Origin: Thiosocius sp963719025
GTDB lineage: Bacteria > Pseudomonadota > Gammaproteobacteria > Chromatiales > Chromatiaceae
Reading direction: 5' to 3'
NCBI GenBank assembly: GCA_963719025.1
Contig: CAVRBK010000005.1
Span: 16,764-80,763, forward strand
DNA length: 64,000 bases
The notes beneath the pieces are model-generated. The model was not told the origin of the DNA. It did not search any database and was given only the letters and a program-made list of their open reading frames with translations. The number at the start of each line of letters is the position of its first letter. Positions within the stretch are counted from its first letter, which is position 1. The translations under genes were made by a program, and so were the position numbers. Positions 47,665 to 56,043 of this stretch are shown in pieces.

Positions 47665-48378
47665 ATGGAAACGCCTGATTTCAAACATCACTACTCACAG
47701 CAGTTCAACGCCGAACTCGAAGAAGTGCGTTCGCGCGTACTTACCATGGGCGGTCTGGTTGAGCAGCAATTGGGTATGGCTATCGATGCGCTGGACAAAG
47801 GCCAGTCAGATCCCGCGCAGGACGTGGTCTCAAATGACTACAAGGTCAACGCTTTCGACGTAGAGATTGACGAGCGCTGCACCAACATCCTCGCGCTGAG
47901 ACAACCCACAGCGAGCGACCTTCGGCTGGTGCTGGCAGTCATCAAGACAACCGCTGACCTTGAACGGATCGGTGATGAAGCAAAACGGGTCGCACAGATG
48001 GCCATCCGTGCCGCCAATGGCGATCATGGACGAAACCTGTTCGGCCAGATTGCGCATCTTGGCGCCCAGGTCCGGCAGATGTTGCATGGTGCGCTGGACG
48101 CCTTTGCGCGCATGGACGTCGACGCAGCAATTGCTGTGGCCCATGAAGACGTCAATATCGACAAGGAATACGAAAGCATCATGCGCCAAAGCATGACCTA
48201 CATGATGGAGGATCCACGGTCTATACCAAGTGTTCTCGATCTGATCTGGTCAGCCAGGTCGCTGGAGCGTATCGGCGATCGTTGCTGCAATATTTCAGAA
48301 TATGTAATTTATTTTGTAAAAGGTAAGGATGTCAGGCATATCGGTCTGGAAAAAATCCGGGCGGAATTTGGTGAGTAA
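47665..48378 (+). CDS. phoU: Phosphate signalling protein PhoU
   Basis: Couples phosphate transport to PhoR and represses the regulon when phosphate is plentiful. 237 residues, all helical, with two PhoU repeats. Conserved motifs are VEQQLGMAIDAL and DFRLVLAVIKTTADLERIGD-like (read as LRLVLAVIKTTADLERIGDE) in the first repeat and SARSLERIGDRCCNISEYVIY in the second, where the Glu/Asp clusters bind metal. 83 bases after phoR. No pst transporter genes lie here, so PhoU must work with ones elsewhere. Confidence 0.94.
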   Translation: METPDFKHHYSQQFNAELEEVRSRVLTMGGLVEQQLGMAIDALDKGQSDPAQDVVSNDYKVNAFDVEIDERCTNILALRQPTASDLRLVLAVIKTTADLERIGDEAKRVAQMAIRAANGDHGRNLFGQIAHLGAQVRQMLHGALDAFARMDVDAAIAVAHEDVNIDKEYESIMRQSMTYMMEDPRSIPSVLDLIWSARSLERIGDRCCNISEYVIYFVKGKDVRHIGLEKIRAEFGE

Positions 48379-48457
48379 ATAGCGGTTTTCTGTGTCACGC
48401 AAATGTTTCATACCTTTGATTCAGTTTCGCAAGGCTTCACTGTCGGATAATGTAACC

Positions 48458-50287
48458 TCAAGGTTCGTAGCCTGCATTTGATAACCACAGTTCCAGCATC
48501 ATCAGTACCCAGATAAATTCGCCGTAGTATCCCGAGTGCTGGGCCGTGTGTAGATGAGATATTTGGTCAACGAAGGATTGTTTTACATAGCCACGTTTGG
48601 CCATTCTGGCGAGGTTGTCTGATGCGAGTTCCTGCAGGCCTGCATGCTCTTCCATCCACACACCGAACGGAAGTCCAAATCCATGCTTGGGCTTCGTAAT
48701 GATTTCTTCTGGCAGGAACCCGGTGACAGCTTTCTTGTAAAAATCACGTAATCGGTTATTGCGCATCTTTCGTTGTGAGGACACGCGTGTGGAAAACTCA
48801 ACAAGCCGGTCATCAAGCATGGGATATTCGACTTCAATGCCAGCCAGCTGACTCATCCGGTTAACCTTGCGCAGATCGTTGTCTGTCAGGGTGTGATGCC
48901 AGTCGAGGTAGAGCATCCTGTTCAGGCGCGAGGCCTCGTGCGGAGCATCATAGATGTCACGATCCAGCTGGCTCGGGAGTTCCAGATCGACTGCATCGAG
49001 GAAATCGTCTGTGAAAATCGTTGTGGCACCAAGTCTCTTTAACAGATTGTATGTCTGCAGGCGATCGGGCAAGGGAACGTTAGCCTGATCGATATACGAT
49101 CGTGCTTTCCCGATTTTTGGAATCGCATTGGGAGCCGAAGCGACCATCGGCTCCATGACACTATTGCGAAACCAGGCTGGCAACAATCCATAGCGTTCGA
49201 ACACCTGCTGTTTGGCATATCGTTCGTTGCCGGCGAAAATCTCGTCACCTCCGTCGCCAGCAAGCAGGCGCGTTCTTCCATCGGATGCTGCAAACTGCGC
49301 ACAGAAATAAGCGGGTAGCGCGGATGAGTTTCCGAAAGGCTCGTCATAGGCCGCCGCGATCTTCGGCAGCGCATCGAGCACATCTTCCGGGGTAACGTAA
49401 TAGGAATTGAAGACCGTACCAAATCGTTCGCTGGCGATCTTTGCATAGGCTATCTCGTCGTATCCTTGCGCGTCGAAACCGATCGAATAGGTATTCGGGT
49501 TGGGGCGGTGCCTGGCCAAAAGGCCGGCTACGGTCGAGCTATCCAGCCCACCGCTTAGAAAAGCCCCTGTATCAGCGTCCTCTGCAAGTCGTGCCACCGA
49601 GCTGCTGAGGAGCCCCATCATTTCTTCTGATGCATCGGCAAAAGAGGCATCAGCGTTCTCGTCGAACTTTGGTTCCCAATACCTTACCGGCTTGCATTCT
49701 CCATCCTGCAGAATCAAGGCATGAGCGGCCATGAGCTTTTGCACGCCGCGGAAGATGGTGTCCGGGCCGGGTACCATATGAAAATACAGGTAGTTGAAGA
49801 TGCCCTGATCGCTGATTTCAGGTTTTTGACCGAGCAGGATATTTACCGATGTCGCTGTTGGTCCGAAAACCAGTTCGCCAGAAGAACCTGTCGACCAATA
49901 AATTGGCATCTGGCCGAAGCGATCACATGCGATCAATCCCTTTCTTTTTTGCCGGTCCCATACTGCGATCGAAAATCTGCCGCCGATATGGTCGAGAAGT
50001 CGAACGTCATGTTGGCGGTAGGCATGCAGGAGGGCGGCAGCAGCCCCCTGCTTTATCTGGATGTCGGAAATTTCGTAACTGAGCCAATCGAGATTCCCGC
50101 TCACTGCGCAGAAGATGGCTGCATCGGATAGTGTCTGTCCCTGGGAGGCAGCGATGGCACACAAATCAGCGGACAACGGACTACGATTTGTTCCGATACC
50201 GAGTGAGTCGAGAGATTCGCGGAGTCCGCGGTCCGGGTACTCACTGTGTTCAGCGCAGATTCGTCCAACAACGCCAGAGATAATCAA
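48458..50287 (-). CDS. Asparagine-synthase-like amidotransferase lacking the N-terminal glutaminase Cys
   Basis: A 609-residue protein. The N-terminal class II glutamine amidotransferase fold is present (GRFSIAVWDRQ, then CDRFGQMPIYW), but the nucleophilic Cys2 of MCG is absent: the opening is MIISGVVG. The synthase domain is complete, with the ATP pyrophosphatase loop SGGLDSS at about 245-251 and GDGGDE at about 344-349. So it can probably adenylate a carboxylate but should not hydrolyse glutamine; free ammonia or another amine would be the donor. It sits beside XrtA-associated genes, where an amidotransferase is usual. Substrate unknown. Confidence 0.88.
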   Translation of the reverse strand: MIISGVVGRICAEHSEYPDRGLRESLDSLGIGTNRSPLSADLCAIAASQGQTLSDAAIFCAVSGNLDWLSYEISDIQIKQGAAAALLHAYRQHDVRLLDHIGGRFSIAVWDRQKRKGLIACDRFGQMPIYWSTGSSGELVFGPTATSVNILLGQKPEISDQGIFNYLYFHMVPGPDTIFRGVQKLMAAHALILQDGECKPVRYWEPKFDENADASFADASEEMMGLLSSSVARLAEDADTGAFLSGGLDSSTVAGLLARHRPNPNTYSIGFDAQGYDEIAYAKIASERFGTVFNSYYVTPEDVLDALPKIAAAYDEPFGNSSALPAYFCAQFAASDGRTRLLAGDGGDEIFAGNERYAKQQVFERYGLLPAWFRNSVMEPMVASAPNAIPKIGKARSYIDQANVPLPDRLQTYNLLKRLGATTIFTDDFLDAVDLELPSQLDRDIYDAPHEASRLNRMLYLDWHHTLTDNDLRKVNRMSQLAGIEVEYPMLDDRLVEFSTRVSSQRKMRNNRLRDFYKKAVTGFLPEEIITKPKHGFGLPFGVWMEEHAGLQELASDNLARMAKRGYVKQSFVDQISHLHTAQHSGYYGEFIWVLMMLELWLSNAGYEP

Positions 50288-50475
50288 GCCGGGCTCCTCG
50301 AAACAGGAAGTTCAGATGCAAGTTGGGATGACACGATAAGCGAAGCTGTATCTTGCTGTGCCGCCGTTTTTCCCACCAACGGGATTATGCCTGATGCGGT
50401 TGGGCTCCCCAACCGTCGCCCTTTGGTATACTCGCGCATCCGCGTGATTACATTTTGAATGAGAATGGGTTTCTG

Positions 50476-50721
50476 ATGACAACGTTTGAACAGGTGCGCC
50501 AAATTGTTGGGGATGTCTTGCAACTTGGTGACCGCACCGCCAAGTTGCAGCCTGAATCGGCGTTGCTGGGGAATATTCCCGAGTTCGATTCCATGGCCGT
50601 AGTAAGTGTCATCACGGCACTTGAAGACCAGTTAGGCATATTGGTTGAAGACGACGACATAAATGGCGAAACCTTCGAAACCCTGGGTAACCTCGCAGAG
50701 TTCGTTCAGTCGAAATTCTGA
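50476..50721 (+). CDS. Acyl carrier protein (XrtA-associated)
   Basis: An 81-residue carrier protein. The phosphopantetheine site is EFDSMAV with Ser39. The flanking helices are the usual acidic ones (VVSVITALEDQLGI, then FETLGNLAEFV). ATG 50476 gives the normal ACP length; another ATG seven codons upstream is possible. It would carry the acyl or aminoacyl group made by the ligase encoded about 3 kb away. The phosphopantetheinyl transferase at 57902 could activate it. Confidence 0.9.
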   Translation: MTTFEQVRQIVGDVLQLGDRTAKLQPESALLGNIPEFDSMAVVSVITALEDQLGILVEDDDINGETFETLGNLAEFVQSKF

Positions 50722-50731
50722 TTGAGCCACG

Positions 50732-51541
50732 ATGGTGAGGTCTGCTTGCTTTATCCAGGGCTCCGTCGGACAGATTTTCTGTGTTCAATGGTATCCCTCG
50801 CCGCGTAAACCGAAACTCGCGCCGTTTGTTCTTGTTCCGCCGTTCGGCGAGGAAATGAACAAATCACGCCACGTGATGGCAGCATTGGGTCGAGCGCTTG
50901 CGGAGAGTGGCCATCCGACAGTTTGTTTTGACCCCTTCGGAACCGGAGACAGCGAGGGCGACTTTTCCGAGGCGACCCTGGAGCATTGGCGCCGTGATAT
51001 CGATTGTGTGATCGACGCTTTCGCGCATGGGCGCACTGTGAGTCTTGTTGGATTTCGCGCAGGCGCCCTGTTGTCTGCCGAAGCCGCCGTTCGCCACGAT
51101 TGCAAACGCCTGGTTCTGATTCAGCCCTTGGCGGAGGGTCGGCAGCAGTTGAACCAGATTCTCCGTCTCAGAGTCGCCGCAGGTATCTCGGGTGGCGCAA
51201 GAGAAACAACTGGCGGATTGAATCGCAAGTTGGAGGAGGATGGTTTTCTGGAAGTTGCCGGATACAGTATCTCTGCGGAGCTTGCCAATGGCTTGGGCTC
51301 GCTCTCTCTTGCCGATAACGCCCCCAGTTGCGTCGAGGGTGTTCGCTGGCTGGAATTGGTCGCGCAGCAGGACAGGCCGCTCATGCCCCAGAGCAGAAAG
51401 CTGATTGATCAATGGATGGAAGCGGGAGTCAATGTTGATGCTTCAGTCGTGGCATGCGATCAATTCTGGGCTACCCAGGAACTTGCGGACTGCCCAGGCG
51501 TTGTCGAAGCAGTGGCGACCTGGGTTGGGGCGTCCATCTGA
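50732..51541 (+). CDS. Exosortase A system-associated hydrolase 2 (alpha/beta fold)
   Basis: A 269-residue alpha/beta-hydrolase-like protein of the XrtA-associated group. Fold marks are VLVPPFGEEMNKSRH (oxyanion region), FDPFGTGDSEG and the elbow SLVGFRAGALLS. In the elbow the nucleophile position is Arg109 (GFRAG), so the usual Ser is missing. It may bind substrate or act in an acyl-transfer complex without classical catalysis. It is 10 bases after the ACP gene and 1 base before hydrolase 1, in one operon. Confidence 0.85.
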   Translation: MVRSACFIQGSVGQIFCVQWYPSPRKPKLAPFVLVPPFGEEMNKSRHVMAALGRALAESGHPTVCFDPFGTGDSEGDFSEATLEHWRRDIDCVIDAFAHGRTVSLVGFRAGALLSAEAAVRHDCKRLVLIQPLAEGRQQLNQILRLRVAAGISGGARETTGGLNRKLEEDGFLEVAGYSISAELANGLGSLSLADNAPSCVEGVRWLELVAQQDRPLMPQSRKLIDQWMEAGVNVDASVVACDQFWATQELADCPGVVEAVATWVGASI

Positions 51542-51542
51542 C

Positions 51543-52493
51543 ATGCTCAGCGAAACCCCGATCATTTTTGAATGCGCAGGCGACGAGTTGGTCGGCATAT
51601 TGCACCCGCCGGCACATGTTGCAAGCGCAGGGATTGGCGTGCTGTTGGTGGTCGGTGGACCACAGTACCGCGTCGGGAGTCATCGCCAGTTTGTCCTTCT
51701 GGCGCGCGATCTGGCGGCGGCTGGTATTCCCGTTTTTCGATTCGATTATCGCGGCTTGGGCGATAGTGCGGGCGTGCGCCGGGATTTCGAAGGTATTGCC
51801 GACGATATCACGGCCGCGGAAGAGGTCTTCTTTTCGCATCAGGACGGTCTGAAGTCCGTTGTCCTCTGGGGCCTATGCGATGCGGCAACCGCCAATGCGT
51901 TTTACGGCTCGGAGGATGGCAGAAACCGGGTTATCGGGCAGATTGCTTTGAATCCCTGGGCACGAACGCCGGAAGGGCAGGCGGAGGCCTATATCAAGCA
52001 CTATTATGCAAAGCGTCTGCTCAGCGCCGATTTTTGGAACAAGATGTTCTCGTTCAAGGTCAATCCCAGAGCAGCCATAGGTGACTTTCTGGCAAAGCTC
52101 GGTCAGGCGAGAAAAAAGCGGACCACGTCGGTGCAATCGGAAAGCCGCCCATTGCCGACAAGACTTTGCGAGGCGCAACTCGCGTTCAACCGCCCGGTTC
52201 TGATCATTCTCAGCGGTCAGGATCTGACGGCGAAAGAGTATGAAAGCCGCGTCAACGAGTCAGCCGAGTGGAGGCAATGGTTTGAATCCGAGATGGTTCA
52301 GGTAAGCCGACTGGAACAAGCTGACCACACGTTTTCGCGCGCCGAGTGGCGCGGAAAGGTTGCACGATGGAGCCGTGAGTGGGTACAGGGTCTGGCGGAT
52401 CCTAGACAAGCACCTGCAATGGGGCGGGATGCCCCAGAAAGAGGTGTGGGCTCGCGGAATAACCATAAGCACCGGACTGCAAGACAGCGATAA
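51543..52493 (+). CDS. Exosortase A system-associated hydrolase 1 (alpha/beta fold)
   Basis: About 316 residues. The fold is that of an alpha/beta hydrolase: VVGGPQYRVGSHRQF, FDYRGLGDS and the elbow LWGLCDAATAN with Cys112 where Ser is usual. A late DHTFSRAEW supplies the His. Start ATG 51543, right after the hydrolase 2 stop. The last 30 or so residues are Arg/Asn-rich and overlap the convergent decarboxylase gene by 92 bases. This suggests that the original stop was lost, or that the overlap is real. Confidence 0.85.
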   Translation: MLSETPIIFECAGDELVGILHPPAHVASAGIGVLLVVGGPQYRVGSHRQFVLLARDLAAAGIPVFRFDYRGLGDSAGVRRDFEGIADDITAAEEVFFSHQDGLKSVVLWGLCDAATANAFYGSEDGRNRVIGQIALNPWARTPEGQAEAYIKHYYAKRLLSADFWNKMFSFKVNPRAAIGDFLAKLGQARKKRTTSVQSESRPLPTRLCEAQLAFNRPVLIILSGQDLTAKEYESRVNESAEWRQWFESEMVQVSRLEQADHTFSRAEWRGKVARWSREWVQGLADPRQAPAMGRDAPERGVGSRNNHKHRTARQR

Positions 52494-53634
52494 TGTCGCC
52501 GACGTCGGCTGCACCGAGTTCCATTCGATCACCAAGAATGTCCAGCGGTGTGCAAAGCGGCCCGACCACAGAGACTTTTTCGCGCGACCCGCCTGTGACG
52601 CAATGGCCGACGACAAGCGGGTAGTTTTTCCTGATGACCTGGCCAAAATTTCCCGAAGCCGCCAGATGATGATGTAACCCGCCATTGGTGACCAGGTAGG
52701 TCTCGCCGCGAGATACCTTCTTGTCGATAACCTGGCATACGTAAACTCCCGCCTCGGCAACCAGGTAGCGCCCAAGCTCGATGACGATCTCGGTATCGCC
52801 GAGTCGTTGGCCGCAGGTCTCAAGATGAGGTTGCAGGTTTTCGCTTATCGGGGCGAGATCGAGCCGCTTTTCACCCGGGAAGTACGGAATCCCGAAGCCA
52901 CCACCGATGTTCAGCATCTCGACCGGAGAGGGCGCATCTGCGGCAAGACGGTAGGCCAGTTCAAAGGTTGCATCGTGCGCTTCAATCAGGCTGTCGGGGC
53001 GCAAGTTTTGCGATCCGCTGAAGATATGAAACCCGCGGAAATGGGCATCGGTCTCGCCGATCCGTTTGAGCAGGTCAGGCACCTGTTCTGCGTCGATACC
53101 GAAGGGTTTGGGACCGCCACTCATCTTCATCCCCGAGGACTTGAGCTCGAAGTCCGGATTGACCCGAACTGCCACGCGCGGCCGAATGCCAAGGGATTCC
53201 CCCGCTTGCAGTGCCCGTTCGAATTCCCGGGCGGACTCGATATTCAAGGTGATGCCGGACGCCACGGCGGCGCGCAGTTCATCGTCACCCTTGCCGGGGC
53301 CGGCAAAGCTGATCTCGGCAGCGGCCGTGCCACTGTCCAATGCAATCCGGAGTTCGCCCAGCGACGCGACATCCAGACCATCGACGAGGCTGGCCATATG
53401 ATCGACCACCGCCGGCATCGGGTTGGCCTTCATCGCGTAGTGGATGGAGATGCCATCCGGCAGCGCCGCTCGCAGATCGCTGATCCGACGGCTCATTGCC
53501 TCCCTGTCGTATGCATAGAACGGCGTCTGTCCGACCTGGGCTGCCAGCTGGCGGATCTTCAGGCCGCCGACAACGAGTTCGTCGTCGACAATAGGAAACT
53601 GGGTCAGCGGCGCATGTTGGGGTTTGTCATTCAT
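52402..53634 (-). CDS. Pyridoxal-dependent decarboxylase, exosortase A system-associated
   Basis: A 410-residue fold-III PLP enzyme of the ornithine/diaminopimelate decarboxylase family. The PLP Lys is K69 in IHYAMKANPMP. The glycine loop is NIGGGFGIPYF, the phosphate-binding and acid regions ELGRYLVAEAGVY, and the catalytic Cys PLCTPLDIL. The C-terminus is SPHLFLGHPAP. It would decarboxylate an amino acid or a carrier-bound one. The ATG overlaps the ligase stop in ATGA, so the ligase is read first and the two are coupled. Confidence 0.9.
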   Translation of the reverse strand: MNDKPQHAPLTQFPIVDDELVVGGLKIRQLAAQVGQTPFYAYDREAMSRRISDLRAALPDGISIHYAMKANPMPAVVDHMASLVDGLDVASLGELRIALDSGTAAAEISFAGPGKGDDELRAAVASGITLNIESAREFERALQAGESLGIRPRVAVRVNPDFELKSSGMKMSGGPKPFGIDAEQVPDLLKRIGETDAHFRGFHIFSGSQNLRPDSLIEAHDATFELAYRLAADAPSPVEMLNIGGGFGIPYFPGEKRLDLAPISENLQPHLETCGQRLGDTEIVIELGRYLVAEAGVYVCQVIDKKVSRGETYLVTNGGLHHHLAASGNFGQVIRKNYPLVVGHCVTGGSREKVSVVGPLCTPLDILGDRMELGAADVGDIIAVLQSGAYGYSASPHLFLGHPAPLQVLV

Positions 53635-55223
53635 GAGGCATCTTCCCGGGCTTCGAAAATCCTGGCGAACTGGTTCGACAAGGTCTTTCGATCGATCTTG
53701 CCATTGGGGTTGCGTGGCAGATCGGCCGCCATGTGCACGTGCCCGGGCAGCATGAACATCGGCAGGTGAATGCGGCAATGATCCAGAACAGCATCTTCGC
53801 TCACCAGGTCGTCAGCGGCCTTGACCACCAGCACGATGCCGCTGCCCAGCTGTGGATGGGGCGCACCGAATGCGATGGCCTGCTCGATATCCGGTATCTG
53901 GTAGACGACCTCTTCGATCTCCCCCGGGCTAACTCGATAGCCGGAGGTCTTTATCATCTCGTCGTTGCGGCCGATAAAGTACAGGTACCCGTCGGAATCA
54001 CGCCGCACCTGATCGCCCGACCACACCGCCAGCTCGGGGTTTGGTAACCCTTCCGGCTGGTTTGGCGCAGGTTTGAAGCGGATGTCCGTCTTTTCCTTGT
54101 CGCCCCAGTAACCCAGGGCGACCAGCGCCCCCCTGTGCACGAGTTCACCCGGCTCATCCGTTGCGCATTCCGATCCATCGGGTCGGACCACCAGGATCTC
54201 GGCGTTGGGTATGGCCTTGCCCATGGACTCGGGCCTGGCGTTGACCTGATCCGGAGGCAGGAAGGTTGATCTGAACGCCTCGGTGAGGCCGTACATCAAA
54301 TAGACACTGGTTTTTGGCAGTGCTGCCTGCAGTTGTCCGGTGGTTGCGATCGGCATGGCCCCGCCGGAGTTGGTGATATAGCGCAGACTCGCAACGGCCT
54401 CATCCGGCCAGGGCAGGCCGGCGAGCTGGTTCCACAGGGGAGGGACGGCCGCCAGGCCGGTGACGCCGAAACGCGCGACGGCGCGAATGACATCACGCGG
54501 CAGCAGGTAATCCATCAATACGACGGACGCCCCGACATGAAACGCCGTGGTCAACTGACTGAGCCCGTAGTCGAAGCTGAAGGGCAGGACGGCCAGCAAG
54601 GTGTCGTCGGATCGGTTCTCGAGATAGCTGGCGACGCTTTCCGCGCCTGCGAGCATATTGCGATGGGACAGCACGACGCCCTTGGGGCGTCCGGTGCTGC
54701 CCGACGTATAGAGAATCGACGCCATGTCGCTGTCAATGCGCTGAATGTCCGGCGGGCTGGAATCGCCCAGCAGCTCATCCCAGTTGCAGGATGCGCAGGT
54801 CAGCCCGGGATGCCGTTCAGGGGTATCGCTTCCAGTGACGACGATTTGCGCAAGATCAGGACATTCGGCGAGCGTATCGCTGAGTAACCGTGCGCGATCA
54901 GGACTTGTTATCAGGACCCTGGTGGCGCAATCACGCAGGATATGGCCGACCTGTTCCGGTTTCAGGATCGGGTTCACCGGCACGAAGACCCCGCCAGCAG
55001 CGGCGGCAGCAAAAATTGCGATTACGGTCTCGAACTGTTTGGGCAGATAGATGGCGACGCGTTCGTCGCGCACGACCGCCAGGCTGCGCAGTCCGGATGC
55101 GACTCGATTCACCTGTTCGGCGAGTTCACGATAAGTGAGCGTCTGCTGCCTGAACAGCAGCGCGGGGGCATCCGGTGTACGCTGAGCGGCGTCGAGAATC
55201 AGTTTGTGGAGTAAGTAGGCCAT
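53631..55223 (-). CDS. Acyl-CoA ligase (AMP-forming), exosortase A system-associated
   Basis: A 530-residue ANL-superfamily enzyme. The AMP motif is ILYTSGSTGRPKGVVLSHRN. Others are YGLTEAFRSTFL, GELVHRGALVALGYW and the C-terminal hinge DGYLYFIGRNDEMIKTSGYRVSP, with the catalytic Lys in GKIDRKTL. It would activate a carboxylic acid as the adenylate and load it on CoA or the ACP at 50476. ATG at 55223, divergent from the protease gene with a 2-base overlap. Confidence 0.93.
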   Translation of the reverse strand: MAYLLHKLILDAAQRTPDAPALLFRQQTLTYRELAEQVNRVASGLRSLAVVRDERVAIYLPKQFETVIAIFAAAAAGGVFVPVNPILKPEQVGHILRDCATRVLITSPDRARLLSDTLAECPDLAQIVVTGSDTPERHPGLTCASCNWDELLGDSSPPDIQRIDSDMASILYTSGSTGRPKGVVLSHRNMLAGAESVASYLENRSDDTLLAVLPFSFDYGLSQLTTAFHVGASVVLMDYLLPRDVIRAVARFGVTGLAAVPPLWNQLAGLPWPDEAVASLRYITNSGGAMPIATTGQLQAALPKTSVYLMYGLTEAFRSTFLPPDQVNARPESMGKAIPNAEILVVRPDGSECATDEPGELVHRGALVALGYWGDKEKTDIRFKPAPNQPEGLPNPELAVWSGDQVRRDSDGYLYFIGRNDEMIKTSGYRVSPGEIEEVVYQIPDIEQAIAFGAPHPQLGSGIVLVVKAADDLVSEDAVLDHCRIHLPMFMLPGHVHMAADLPRNPNGKIDRKTLSNQFARIFEAREDAS

Positions 55224-56043
55224 GGAAAAACTGCGATTAATTTTGAACGGCGATTATAACGGTAAACGGAGCGGGTTCCCCGGGACCGCGCGGCTTCTCG
55301 CGGCAGTCGTTGGCAGTGTGCTGCTGATGGTCGCCGTGCCCGGGTTGGCCGGTCTGCCGGATACGATTGACAAGGTCAGGCCCTCGATTGTCGCCGTTGG
55401 CACCTTTCTCCCTAGCGGCAGCCCACGCCAACAATTCAGGGGAACCGGGTTCGTGGTGAGCAATGGCCATCTTGTCGTGACCAATCATCACGTGCTGCCA
55501 GACAAGCTGGACAAGGCGAAGAAAGAGCGGCTCGGCGTGTTTTCCGGCCGCGGACGCACCGCCCGGTTCCACGCCGCGAAGGTGTTGGCCAAGGATCCGC
55601 AACACGATCTGGCGGTTCTTTACATCAGCGAACCCCTGCCGGCCCTGAACCTGTCGGGGCGCGCGAAGCCGAGGGAAGGGCGCGATATCGCCTTTACCGG
55701 TTTCCCGATGGGCATGGTGCTTGGCCTCTATCCGGTCACCCATCGGGGCATCATCTCCGCGATCAGCCCGATGGCACCTCCGCAGCTGGGTTCGCGGGTG
55801 CTCACGGCGAAGATGATCCGCGCCATGCGCGATCCCTTCGATGTGTTGCAGCTCGATGCAACGGCGTATCCCGGGAACAGTGGGAGCCCTGTATACGATC
55901 AACAATCAGGCGAGGTGCTTGGTGTGATCAACAGTGTGCTGATCAAGAGCAACAAGGAGGCGGTACTCGAGAATCCTTCCGGTATCAGCTATGCAATCCC
56001 GGTGAGATTTGTAGAGGATCTGATCAAGAAGGCGCGTCAGTAA
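55222..56043 (+). CDS. Trypsin-like serine protease (S1C type, no PDZ)
   Basis: A 273-residue exported protease. A basic N-terminus and a membrane/signal segment (LLAAVVGSVLLMVAVPGLAG) are followed by the protease domain. The triad is His in VTNHHVLP, Asp in QHDLAVLYI and Ser in YPGNSGSPVY. It is like HtrA without PDZ domains. It shares a divergent start region with the acyl-CoA ligase, so it may belong to the same pathway by location only. Its end overlaps the convergent uppP end by 7 bases. Confidence 0.9.
   Translation: MEKLRLILNGDYNGKRSGFPGTARLLAAVVGSVLLMVAVPGLAGLPDTIDKVRPSIVAVGTFLPSGSPRQQFRGTGFVVSNGHLVVTNHHVLPDKLDKAKKERLGVFSGRGRTARFHAAKVLAKDPQHDLAVLYISEPLPALNLSGRAKPREGRDIAFTGFPMGMVLGLYPVTHRGIISAISPMAPPQLGSRVLTAKMIRAMRDPFDVLQLDATAYPGNSGSPVYDQQSGEVLGVINSVLIKSNKEAVLENPSGISYAIPVRFVEDLIKKARQ

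Noticed and set aside
52807..53769. 320-residue open frame on the plus strand
   Set aside because: Antisense to the PLP decarboxylase, whose PLP Lys and Cys motifs are intact.
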